A stretch of DNA of 32,718 nt from an uncultured Lachnospiraceae bacterium (GTDB lineage Bacteria; Bacillota; Clostridia; Lachnospirales; Lachnospiraceae): positions 1-32,718 of the forward strand of contig CANOCU010000040.1 in NCBI GenBank assembly GCA_947564645.1, given 5' to 3'. This document shows positions 15,037 through 22,671 of the stretch, in pieces. A program made the position numbers and the translations under genes. How positions within the stretch are numbered: the first letter of the stretch is position 1; every line of letters begins with the position of its first letter. Under the pieces are notes generated by a model. That model did not search any database and was not told where the DNA came from. It was given only the letters and a program-made list of their open reading frames with translations.

Positions 15037-16978
15037 ACTTTCCCTGCGCAATGCCAGACGCCAGACCGGCGACTATCTGGTCTATTTCGTCACGGTCACC
15101 ATAACGGCGGCCCTGCTCTATGCCTGCAACGGCCTGATCTTCTCCTCAGAGGTTCAGAAACTGTCCTCCATGCTGAGAACACTTCCTCTGGTGATCGTTC
15201 TTGCCAGTATCGTGGTAGTCTGCATCATTGGCTGGCTGGTGCAGTACACCACCGGCTTCATGTTCACAAAACGCAGCCGGGAGTTCGGCACCTATATCCT
15301 GATCGGGCTGGAAAACGGGCAGGTGGCACGGCTTTTCTTCCTGGAAAATCTGATCGTGGGCACATTTGCCTTTACTCTCGGCATTCTGCTCGGCAATCTG
15401 GTCTTTCAGACGCTGCGGGCCATCCTTCTGGCTTTGTTCGGCATCCCCTACACCTTTGCTTTCACTTTTTCCTGTAAAGCCACGGCTCTGACACTGGTCT
15501 ACTTCGTCCTGATCTATCTGCTTGCGCAGCTTAGAAGCCGCAGGCGGATCCGTTCCATGAAAATATACGACCTGATCTATTATGACCGCCTCAATGAAAA
15601 TGCCGTCCTCACAAAAAGCGGCCGGCGAAAGAAGATCTTCTCCGCCTCCCTTGTGTTCGGTGCGATCGGAACGCTCCTGCTCCTGGAAAGAAGTCTGCCC
15701 GCCGGCATTCTGGGATCCGCCTGCATCATCGTGTTCCTGTACGGCTTCTTCTTAAGTTTCTCTTCCGGCGTCCCGGCCTGGTTTGACCGGCATACCGCCC
15801 GTAAATATCAGGGACAGAATCTGCTCATCTTCCGCACGCTGTCCGCCAAATTGAACACCATGGGAATCGTCATGGCTACGATCGCGCTGCTGTTCACCGC
15901 CGTGCTGATCTCCCAGGGAACCGGCCTGCTCTTCGGCGCTATCTTCGAAAGCCGTCGGTCGGCAGAGGCCTGTTACGATATTTTCATCGGTACGGACAGC
16001 CCGGATCAGGACTGCGGTGACTATATTGCCTATATCGAGTCCTCTGTCCCTGTCGCTGCCGCCCATTCATACAGTATCTACCAGGGTCCGGACGCCCATA
16101 TCACGGACTATCTGGAAGCAAATACGGACTATTATCCCTGCTATTCCTATGATACCTGGATGAAGTTCAGCGATTACGCCGCCCTGCGCTCCATGCTGGG
16201 ATACCCTGCCGTTACCATGACATCCGGCGAATATCTGATTCACTGCGTTCCTTATCAGAAGAGCGCCGTGGCAGCCTGTGCACAGCCGATCACCACTGAC
16301 GGCGCAACGCTCAGGCCGGGCAGTATCCACACGGAAAATCTGAATCAGAAGCTCTGGAATACCAACGGAACGGATTTCATTCTCGTCCTGCCGGATGAAG
16401 CCGTCGCCGCCCGTCCTGTCAGCCACAATCTGTATGCCGCCATGACGAAAGAGCCCGTCAGCGCGAAGCAGCACGAAGCGCTGTGCCGGATCCGTGACGG
16501 CCGAAATCTCCATATAGCAGGCTATACCACCGGCTATACCACGATCTATACTGCACCGCAGGTGCGGGAAGAATATGCAAGTTGGACGGCAATGACAATC
16601 CTTCCCCTTTATTATCTGGCCCTCGTTCTCACCATGACCGCTGCCACGATCCTGACCATCCAGCAGCTTTCCGAGACGGACCGGTACAGGCGGCAGTTCC
16701 TGCTGCTTAAGAAGCTTGGCATGGACCAGCGGGAAATGAACCGGGCGCTGCGTCTGCAGTTTACGATCTACTATGCGATGCCCGCCATCCCGCCTCTGTT
16801 CGTCAGTATTCCTTTTCTCCTGAATCTGTGCAACGCTACCGATCCGGGCGTCACGGAAGGCTTCTACCGGCCGCTTAACATTATCTGCATCACGCTGACG
16901 CTGTTTTGCATGATCTATGCCGTCTATATTGTGATGGCCTACCGCAGCCTGAAGCGGAATGTGCTGCCCTGGAATTAA
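15023..16978 (+). CDS. FtsX-type ABC transporter permease (BceB-like)
   Basis: This permease of about 651 residues has the size and plan of BceB. Several membrane helices lie in the N-terminal half (YLVYFVTVTITAALLYACN and LVIVLASIVVVCIIGWLV are the first two). A large hydrophilic, probably extracellular domain of about 200 residues follows (roughly 325-525), then three C-terminal helices. I place the start at the GTG at 15023 because GGAGG lies eight bases upstream. An in-frame GTG three codons earlier overlaps that ribosome site. It completes the RR-HK-ATPase-permease operon. The extracellular domain determines the antimicrobial target, which cannot be predicted here. Confidence 0.9.
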   Translation: MTLSKLSLRNARRQTGDYLVYFVTVTITAALLYACNGLIFSSEVQKLSSMLRTLPLVIVLASIVVVCIIGWLVQYTTGFMFTKRSREFGTYILIGLENGQVARLFFLENLIVGTFAFTLGILLGNLVFQTLRAILLALFGIPYTFAFTFSCKATALTLVYFVLIYLLAQLRSRRRIRSMKIYDLIYYDRLNENAVLTKSGRRKKIFSASLVFGAIGTLLLLERSLPAGILGSACIIVFLYGFFLSFSSGVPAWFDRHTARKYQGQNLLIFRTLSAKLNTMGIVMATIALLFTAVLISQGTGLLFGAIFESRRSAEACYDIFIGTDSPDQDCGDYIAYIESSVPVAAAHSYSIYQGPDAHITDYLEANTDYYPCYSYDTWMKFSDYAALRSMLGYPAVTMTSGEYLIHCVPYQKSAVAACAQPITTDGATLRPGSIHTENLNQKLWNTNGTDFILVLPDEAVAARPVSHNLYAAMTKEPVSAKQHEALCRIRDGRNLHIAGYTTGYTTIYTAPQVREEYASWTAMTILPLYYLALVLTMTAATILTIQQLSETDRYRRQFLLLKKLGMDQREMNRALRLQFTIYYAMPAIPPLFVSIPFLLNLCNATDPGVTEGFYRPLNIICITLTLFCMIYAVYIVMAYRSLKRNVLPWN

Positions 16979-16981
16979 ATT

Positions 16982-17056
16982 CTTCCTGATCTCAATTGGA
17001 TACAGCACTCCGTTCTCTTCAATGATCAGATCGATCTCTGTCTTCTGATCCTGCAT
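16982..17056 (-). pseudogene. C-terminal relic of a DUF4143-type AAA ATPase
   Basis: About 25 codons on the minus strand read MQDQKTEIDLIIEENGVLYP followed by IEIRK. This resembles the conserved end of AAA-ATPase/DUF4143 proteins, where the EIDLIIE and YPIEIKK strands belong to a nuclease-like fold. Nothing of the rest of the gene is present upstream, and downstream it runs into the permease end. It appears to be a leftover fragment. Confidence 0.55.
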
Positions 17057-17059
17057 TTA

Positions 17060-17098
17060 TTATGGCAAATTTGGAATCGGATTCCGAATTTGCCATAA
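17060..17098. terminator. Long palindrome, possible terminator or element end
   Basis: A 19-bp stem (17060-17078 with 17080-17098; one G-U pair, 1-nt centre) lies 82 bp after the permease stop. It has no immediate T-run, so a classic terminator is uncertain. Its length and near-perfect symmetry also fit a miniature-element end or a cruciform-forming site. Confidence 0.5.
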
Positions 17099-17161
17099 GT
17101 ATATCATATCCGTTTTTTTACAAGACTTCTACATATCCTATTCCGGCACGCTCCGAAATAC

Positions 17162-17190
17162 TTGCAAAAAAAACATAAAAGAGTGATAAT
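17162..17190 (+). promoter_or_regulatory. Promoter of the 440-residue protein gene
   Basis: TTGCAA (17162-17167), a 17-bp A-rich spacer and GATAAT (17185-17190) form a good sigma-A promoter about 65 bp before the start codon. Confidence 0.55.
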
Positions 17191-17254
17191 AAAGCATAAT
17201 TCAGAAAACAGGTACCGCATATTGCGATACCACCCGCCATAGGAGAAGAAAACC

Positions 17255-18577
17255 ATGGATAAGAAAACCGTAGATAAAATGCTGCAGAATGCAGACAGAA
17301 ACGCTCTGATTGCCATTATCGCGAAAATGTCTTCCCAGAGCCATGAAACCGAGAAAATAATACTGGACTGGTGCAAAAACAATAATGAAAAATATCGCAA
17401 AAAGGCAATAGAGACCGAACTGATGAATCATTGGGCTGCCGCACGATCAGTAATCAGTATATTTAATGAATATGGCGGCGGGCCGGAGTCTGATGAGGAA
17501 GATGCCTACGATCATTTATGGAAAATGGATGAGATCGTTAAGTCAAATGATATTTCATGGGAAGTCCGCTCCGAAATTCTTGATGAAATGCTAGAAGAAT
17601 TTAATATTGGGAATAGTGGATTCGATGACATTCTGATCGACGTGGCATCTTCTTTTTGCAAGAGCGCAGAAGAACGAAGATATTTCGCCGACATACTGGC
17701 GGGCGGATCCAGCGACTATTATAGAAATTATGCCGCTCGTATCTATCAAAGCCTGGGCGATAACGAGCAATTTTTAAAAACAAAGCTTGCAAATCTCAGA
17801 TATGGATCGGATTATGTGGAAATCGCGAAATATTATGCAAAGGCAGGCGACCGGACAAAAGAACTGGAATATATCTGGAAGGGAATGCAAAACAGCGACG
17901 GACGACTTGATGAACTGATCGCCTATATCGCACCAATCTACATGCGGGAAGGGAATGATAAGGAGCTTAAACGCCTGTATGAACTTGTAAAGAAAACAAA
18001 GTGGGATCATAATATTTTTGCAATAGCACAACAGCTCTATCAATATGCCGGTCAAAAAGGAGACTATGCTGCAAAGAAAAAGATGCTTCTGCTCATCCTG
18101 GATACTTGCGATGGGAGCGATTTGAAGAAATGGTGTGCCATTTGCAAAAAAGAACTGAGCGCAGAGGACTGGCAAAAAGAATATGAAACAATCCTGGAGA
18201 AAGTAAAGAAAAAAAATATAAAATATTATCTGGATATTTGTATGGAAAGCGGAAAAGAAAATATCGTGTTAGAATATCTGCAGAATTCCAACTACAGGTA
18301 TGATTACTGGAGTATAGACTATAATCAGTATTTCAGCAGTCGTTTAGCCACGAAATATCCTGACGAAATACTGGCCCTCTATTGGAAAGAGGTCCATCGA
18401 CTCCTCCAGGTTAGCAACAACAAAAATTATGACACAGCGGTATCCTTTTTAAAGAAGATCAAAGCGCTCATGAAGAAAAACAAACAGCAAACGGAATGGG
18501 AAACACAATTCAGACAATTAAAAGAAACACACAGGCGCAAAAAGAATTTTATGGCATTGCTCGCAGGGATTAAATAG
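17255..18577 (+). CDS. Uncharacterised helical-repeat protein, possibly SWIM-protein related
   Basis: This 440-residue protein has no signal peptide, membrane helix or catalytic motif that I recognise. It is rich in Lys, Glu, Tyr and Trp and appears to be built of alpha-helical pairs resembling TPR repeats (for example EIAKYYAKAGDRTKELEYIW and LKRLYELVKKTKWDHNIFAI). The opening (DKMLQNADRNALIAIIAKM) and the ending (ETHRRKKNFMALLAGIK) recall the helical region after the zinc finger in SWIM proteins. The SWIM CxC/CxH motif itself is absent. AGGAG lies nine bases before the ATG. The gene is clearly more AT-rich than its neighbours, suggesting separate acquisition. It has its own promoter and no operon partner. 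Confidence 0.75.
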   Translation: MDKKTVDKMLQNADRNALIAIIAKMSSQSHETEKIILDWCKNNNEKYRKKAIETELMNHWAAARSVISIFNEYGGGPESDEEDAYDHLWKMDEIVKSNDISWEVRSEILDEMLEEFNIGNSGFDDILIDVASSFCKSAEERRYFADILAGGSSDYYRNYAARIYQSLGDNEQFLKTKLANLRYGSDYVEIAKYYAKAGDRTKELEYIWKGMQNSDGRLDELIAYIAPIYMREGNDKELKRLYELVKKTKWDHNIFAIAQQLYQYAGQKGDYAAKKKMLLLILDTCDGSDLKKWCAICKKELSAEDWQKEYETILEKVKKKNIKYYLDICMESGKENIVLEYLQNSNYRYDYWSIDYNQYFSSRLATKYPDEILALYWKEVHRLLQVSNNKNYDTAVSFLKKIKALMKKNKQQTEWETQFRQLKETHRRKKNFMALLAGIK

Positions 18578-18640
18578 CGATTACCAAAGTAAGTCCTTAC
18601 CATTATGGATAATATTCGCTATTCCCACATTCACCGGATA

Positions 18641-18680
18641 TGAAAACCGGAGAGGATGCTCCGTACCGCTTCCTCTCCGG
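18641..18680 (-). terminator. Rho-independent terminator after the DUF1703 locus
   Basis: A perfect 10-bp stem CCGGAGAGGA/TCCTCTCCGG (18647-18656 with 18671-18680, 14-nt loop) is followed on the minus strand by TTTTC. It sits about 50 bp beyond the stop of the DUF1703 reading frame. Confidence 0.75.
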
Positions 18681-18728
18681 CATAGTCTGTTCTACTCAAA
18701 ACACCGCCATGAGGTATGCTGCATTCTT

Positions 18729-20146
18729 CTACTGCTCCTTCTTCACCCTCTCGATCACACAGCTATGTGGCTTATCCTTCTTCTCACGCTCATAATTGAT
18801 CCCCACAAGCAGAATCTCGCCTGCATACCCCGCAAGCGCCTGCGTATACTGCCGGTCTTTGATCTGCCGGATGGCGGCTTCCGCATTTTTATCATATTTC
18901 AGTTCTACTACCAGTGCCGGCTTCTCCGTGTGTGGCAGCGGCAGGAACACGATGTCCGCAAAGCCCTTCCCGGCCGGCAGCTCCCGGATCAGCTTGTAAT
19001 CCTTCCTTGCACTGTAGTAGGCAAGCCGCTCACGCTCATGGCGTTCTCGAATTCCCCGATGATTTCTTTATTCGGGATAAAGGCTTCCTTCGTCTCCGCG
19101 TCATAGCCAAGATAGCCGATATGGATCAGCAGCGTCAGCACATCATCCTTTATCCGGAAACTGCGCATATCATTCTGGAAGCTTAACGTATTTACCTTCA
19201 CCCGCTCTCCGCCCAGCATCTGCACAATATCCGCCTTCAACCCGTCATGATCCATGTCGATATAGGTTTTGAGCGCATCATAGGTCTCCGTGGATGTCCA
19301 GTAATTCGCGCATTTTCCACGGCGCACAGCCTCCACCACGGATTTCGGATTGTAGATATGCCGGAATCTGGTGAAGCGATACCCGTCGTACCAGCTTCCC
19401 ATTTCCGTAAAATCCATGCCGTACCGCTCACAGAGCGCTTCTACCTCTCCTTCCGTGAATCCGGTATATTCCTCAAAATCAAACTGATCTGTCATGGAAT
19501 ATTCTGTGAACATATTGAGCGCCGAGTGCACGCCATACTTTTTGACCGGCAGAATGCCCGTTATATAGGCCAGCGCCACATAGGGCTGGTCCTTTAACAG
19601 ATTCCGCAGGAAATCAAGATACTGCTTCTGTAAGTCTTCCGATTCCTGCCTTTCCCGCATCACACAGTCCCACTCGTCGATCAGGAAGATAAACTGCTTA
19701 TCCGTATTCACATAGATTCTCTCAAGCGCTTCTGCAAGGCCCGTGGTCCGTTCCGAAATCAGATCCCCATAACTCTCCCGCAGTTCCGCAAGGACGACCC
19801 GCTCCAAATATTCCGATACGTCCTCTTCTCTCGCCCTGATCAGAAACTGCTGCATATTCAGAAAGATCACGTCATATCTGTTCAGATACTCTCTGAAGGT
19901 CGCCTCTTTCTCTATCCGAAATCCCTTGAATAAATCCGCAGAATCACAGCCGCGGCTGTAATAAGCCGCAAGCATCTTAAGCGCCATGGATTTGCCGAAG
20001 CGCCTCGGTCTGCTGACACAGATATACTGCTGCTCCGTATTCAGATATTGGTTGGTCTTCGCGATCAGCCCCGTCTTATCCACGTAGATCTCGGAACGGA
20101 TCGACTGCCAGAAGCCCCTGTTGCCCGGATTCAGATAGATTCCCAT
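18729..20146 (-). pseudogene. DUF1703-type AAA-ATPase/PD-(D/E)XK protein, internally deleted
   Basis: The intact N-terminal part (from MGIYLNPGNRGFWQSIRSE) is an AAA-ATPase-like domain with a Walker A-like RPRRFGKSMALKML and Walker B-like FIFLIDEWDCVM. The C-terminal PD-(D/E)XK-like nuclease domain is in another frame at 18729 to about 19027 (LAYYSARKDYKLIREL and ALVVELKYDKNAEAAIRQIK). At about 19027-19035 the sequence jumps from EFENAMSVSG directly to LAYYSARK. Comparison with the paralogous fragment at 30243-30437 shows that about 50 codons are missing and the frame is shifted. Start ATG 20146 has GGAGG upstream. A promoter TTGATT-17-TGATAA (20197-20225) is visible. The truncated product would lack the nuclease domain. 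Confidence 0.85.
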
Positions 20147-20424
20147 TAAGCTTAATCCTCCCTACGATTTCCGCATCGCTCTTTTCTCTTTTCAGTTTAT
20201 CACATTTTCCTACTTTCTTAATCAACTTTATCATATTTTACATATTTTTCGGTCAGCCTCTATATTTTGGCACGGTCAGCGCAGTAAATGCGCAGCCCTG
20301 GACTGATCTGTCTTTGTAAAAAACCATTTCGCGCAGAATATAACTGTAGTATACTTGAGATAATGATAAAATTCAGATGTTCATCATTTCTGCAAAGGAT
20401 ATCGTGAGTATAAGCTTCCTCATA
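20147..20424. other. Intergenic region between divergent genes
   Basis: This gap holds the minus-strand promoter of the DUF1703 locus (-35 20220-20225, -10 20197-20202). It also holds an AT-rich stretch with possible plus-strand promoter elements (TATACT and GATAAT around 20350-20365) for the gene at 20529. I see no coding potential or RNA gene in it. Confidence 0.5.
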
Positions 20425-20490
20425 ACAAATTTCTGTTTCCGACTCTTGCAGGAGCCATATACGGAAGCACCTGCAAGGCCGAAAACGAAA
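20425..20490 (+). repeat. 66-bp palindromic repeat, copy 1
   Basis: The sequence is a long imperfect palindrome: TTTCTGTTTCCG and CTTGCAGG on the left pair with CCTGCAAG and CGAAAACGAAA on the right. An inverted copy lies at 27955-28020, identical at 61 of 66 positions. It resembles REP/MITE-type extragenic repeats. Here it is in the leader of the MEMO/AMMECR1 gene, and the 29-bp leader motif begins in its last eight bases. Confidence 0.9.
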
Positions 20491-20511
20491 CTTCTAATGT
20501 CGTTAACTATA
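20483..20511 (+). repeat. 29-bp leader motif, copy 2
   Basis: Matches 12219-12247 at 25 of 29 positions (core TTCTAATGTC, then ACTATA). It ends 17 bases before the ATG of the MEMO/AMMECR1 gene and overlaps the end of the 66-bp palindromic repeat. A following AAAGGA serves as ribosome site. Confidence 0.75.
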
Positions 20512-20528
20512 GAAAGGACAGTTCATAT

Positions 20529-22001
20529 ATGAGTATTCTCGCAGGCTTTATGCTGCCCCATCCGCCGCTGATCGTTCCGGAGATCGGTAAAGGCCAGGAG
20601 CAGGCAATTCAGGCTACCACCGACGCATATCATAAGGCAGCACAGGAGATCGCCGGGCTGAAACCGGAAACGATCGTACTGCTTTCGCCACACCAAATCC
20701 TGTACACGGACTATTTCCATATCTCTCCCGGCAAAAGCGCCGTCGGCGATTTCGCGCAATTTCGCGCAAAACAGGTATCCTTAAAGGTTTTCTACGACAC
20801 GGAATTTGTAAAGGTCCTGGAAGGGCTCGCCGAATCGAGGGATCTGCATGCCGGAACGCTGGGCGAACGTGAGAAAAAGCTGGATCACGGAACCATGGTG
20901 CCTCTCTATTTTGTCAATCAGTATGATACGGACTATCAACTGGTGCGGATCGGCCTGTCAGGCTTCTCCCTCGCCGACCATTACCGCCTGGGCCAGTGCA
21001 TCCGGGAGACTGCCGGAATGCTGGACCGAAAGGTGGTGATCATCGCCAGCGGGGACCTGTCCCATCGTTTGAAAGAGGACGGGCCTTACGGATACCGGAA
21101 AGAAGGGCCGGAATACGACGCCCGGATCATGGATGTCATGACCCGGGGCGCCTTTGGGGAGTTACTTCAATTCGAGGAAAGCTTCTGCGATAAAGCGGCG
21201 GAATGCGGCCACCGCTCCTTCACTATTATGGCAGGCGCCTTTGACCGGACCGCCATAGATGTAAAGCGGCTTTCCTACGAAGGCCCTTTCGGCGTGGGCT
21301 ACGGCATCTGCACATACCATGCGCGGGGAACAGATGAAACCCGGAACTTCCTGGAGCAATTCGAAGCGTCCGAGAAACAACGGCTTCTGGCACGGCAGGC
21401 AAAAGAAGACCCCTATGTGAAGCTTGCCCGGCACACCATCGAGACATATATCCGCACCGGAAAACGCCCCCAGGTTCCGGAAGATCTGCCGGAAGAACTA
21501 TACAACCGCCGGGCGGGCGCCTTTGTCTCCCTGAAAGAGGACGGCAGACTGCGGGGCTGTATCGGCACGATCGCAGCGGTACACAATTCCCTTGCCGAGG
21601 AAATCATCCACAACGCCGTCAGCGCATGTTCCAGCGATCCCCGATTCTCTCCCGTGGAACCGTGGGAGGTGGAACGTCTCACGATCAGCGTGGACGTGCT
21701 GGGAGATACCGAGCGGATCTCCTCTCCCAATGAACTGGATCCGGAGCGGTACGGCGTCATCGTGACAAAAGGCGGCAGACGGGGACTTTTGCTGCCAAAC
21801 CCCGGTCTGCCCGGGGGACAGCGTACAGTGGTGCATGCATACCTGACAAGTGATTGTCTGCACCAATTATGGTCAGATCACCTCCCTGGCCCTGGATCCG
21901 ATCGAGAAAAAACCGCTGAAAAATTTCCGTCCGGGAAGCCGGATTCTGTCCGTGGGAAGCTACGGCTGCAATCTGCGCTGCCCTTTCTGCCAGAACCATG
22001 A
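20529..22001 (+). CDS. MEMO-AMMECR1 fusion (AmmeMemoRadiSam proteins B and A), damaged 3' end
   Basis: Residues 1 to about 265 form a MEMO-like domain of the class III extradiol dioxygenase (LigB) fold. It has FMLPHPPLIVPEIG, SPHQ, LDHGTMVPLYF and ASGDLSHRL carrying the likely metal-site His residues. Residues about 290-424 are an AMMECR1 domain (GAFVSLKEDGRLRGCIGT and YGVIVTKGGRRGLLLPN). The combination with a radical SAM gene defines the AmmeMemoRadiSam set, whose function is not established. After LLLPN (about 21800) the normal AMMECR1 ending is absent. The frame reads through an inverted piece of the next gene and then out-of-frame radical-SAM sequence to 22001. The last 65 or so residues are therefore artefactual, and A-domain function is doubtful. 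Confidence 0.85.
   Translation: MSILAGFMLPHPPLIVPEIGKGQEQAIQATTDAYHKAAQEIAGLKPETIVLLSPHQILYTDYFHISPGKSAVGDFAQFRAKQVSLKVFYDTEFVKVLEGLAESRDLHAGTLGEREKKLDHGTMVPLYFVNQYDTDYQLVRIGLSGFSLADHYRLGQCIRETAGMLDRKVVIIASGDLSHRLKEDGPYGYRKEGPEYDARIMDVMTRGAFGELLQFEESFCDKAAECGHRSFTIMAGAFDRTAIDVKRLSYEGPFGVGYGICTYHARGTDETRNFLEQFEASEKQRLLARQAKEDPYVKLARHTIETYIRTGKRPQVPEDLPEELYNRRAGAFVSLKEDGRLRGCIGTIAAVHNSLAEEIIHNAVSACSSDPRFSPVEPWEVERLTISVDVLGDTERISSPNELDPERYGVIVTKGGRRGLLLPNPGLPGGQRTVVHAYLTSDCLHQLWSDHLPGPGSDREKTAEKFPSGKPDSVRGKLRLQSALPFLPEP
21801..21848 (-). other. Inverted 48-bp segment of the radical SAM gene
   Basis: On the minus strand these 16 codons read CQVCMHHCTLSPGQTG. This is the conserved cysteine/histidine N-terminus expected at the start of AmrS-type radical SAM proteins. 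The rest of that protein continues on the plus strand just downstream (IVCTNYGQITS from 21853). The segment therefore lies inverted between the two genes, with sequence missing on both sides. Confidence 0.75.
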
Positions 22002-22593
22002 AATCTCCATGGCCAGAGAAGCCGATGCCGGCAGCCTGTATAGGGAACCCGAGCACCTGGCGGATATGGCGCTGGAATTGCAAGAGCGCAACGCCGGGAA
22101 TATCGGCATTGCCTACACCTACAACGAACCCCTCGTGGGATGGGAATATGTCCACGATACGGCCCAGATTGTGAAGGAATACGGCATGGTCAATGTGCTG
22201 GTGACCAACGGGACGGCCTCCACGGAAGTACTGGAAGCGCTGCTGCCCTATATCAATGCCATGAATATCGATCTGAAGGGCTTTCGGCCGGACTATTACC
22301 GGATGCTGGGCGGCAGTCTCAATACGGTGAAAGCCTTCATCGCGCGGGCAGTCAAAGACTGTCACGTGGAACTCACCACGTTGATCGTGCCCGGCGAAAA
22401 TGACGCCCTGGAAGAGATGGCCAGAGAAGCGTGCTGGATCGCGTCTTTGAGTCCTGAAATACCGCTTCACATCACACGTTTCTTCCCGCGCTATCATATG
22501 ACCGGTCATCATCCCACGGACATTCGGCGGCTCTATCAGCTGGCGGAGACTGCAGAACGATATCTGAAGAACGTTTATGTGGGAAATGTGTAA
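21850..22593 (+). pseudogene. amrS: AmmeMemoRadiSam radical SAM protein (AmrS-like), N-terminus lost
   Basis: This radical SAM enzyme retains the CxxxCxxC cluster motif (GCNLRCPFCQNHEIS) near residue 40, the GIAYTYNEPLVGWEY strand, VTNGTAS, NIDLKGFRPDYYRML and the C-terminal HITRFFPRYHM. Family members begin about 30 residues earlier with a second cysteine-rich motif. That motif is found inverted at 21801-21848, and the connecting residues are gone. The open frame can start only at a GTG at 21850 without a ribosome site, inside the damaged upstream gene. The SAM-binding core is intact, so the loss seems recent. It is convergent with the M56 gene, separated by 78 bp. That gap holds only a weak GCAC/GTGC hairpin with TTTTT at 22647-22665. 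Confidence 0.75.
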
Positions 22594-22671
22594 CTGTTTC
22601 TAAATCCGGCAGGCTTTCAAGCAAACCCCTGGCGTAGTAATTCACTGCACCTTCACGTGCTTTTTCACTTT

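Noticed and set aside
16067-16978. Minus-strand frame opposite the permease gene
   Set aside because: Only its first 25 codons, beyond the permease stop, resemble a protein family; the rest is antisense to the BceB-like gene.
22594-22671. Strong terminator between the convergent AmrS and M56 genes
   Set aside because: Only a 4-bp GCAC/GTGC hairpin with five T is found, too weak to call with confidence.
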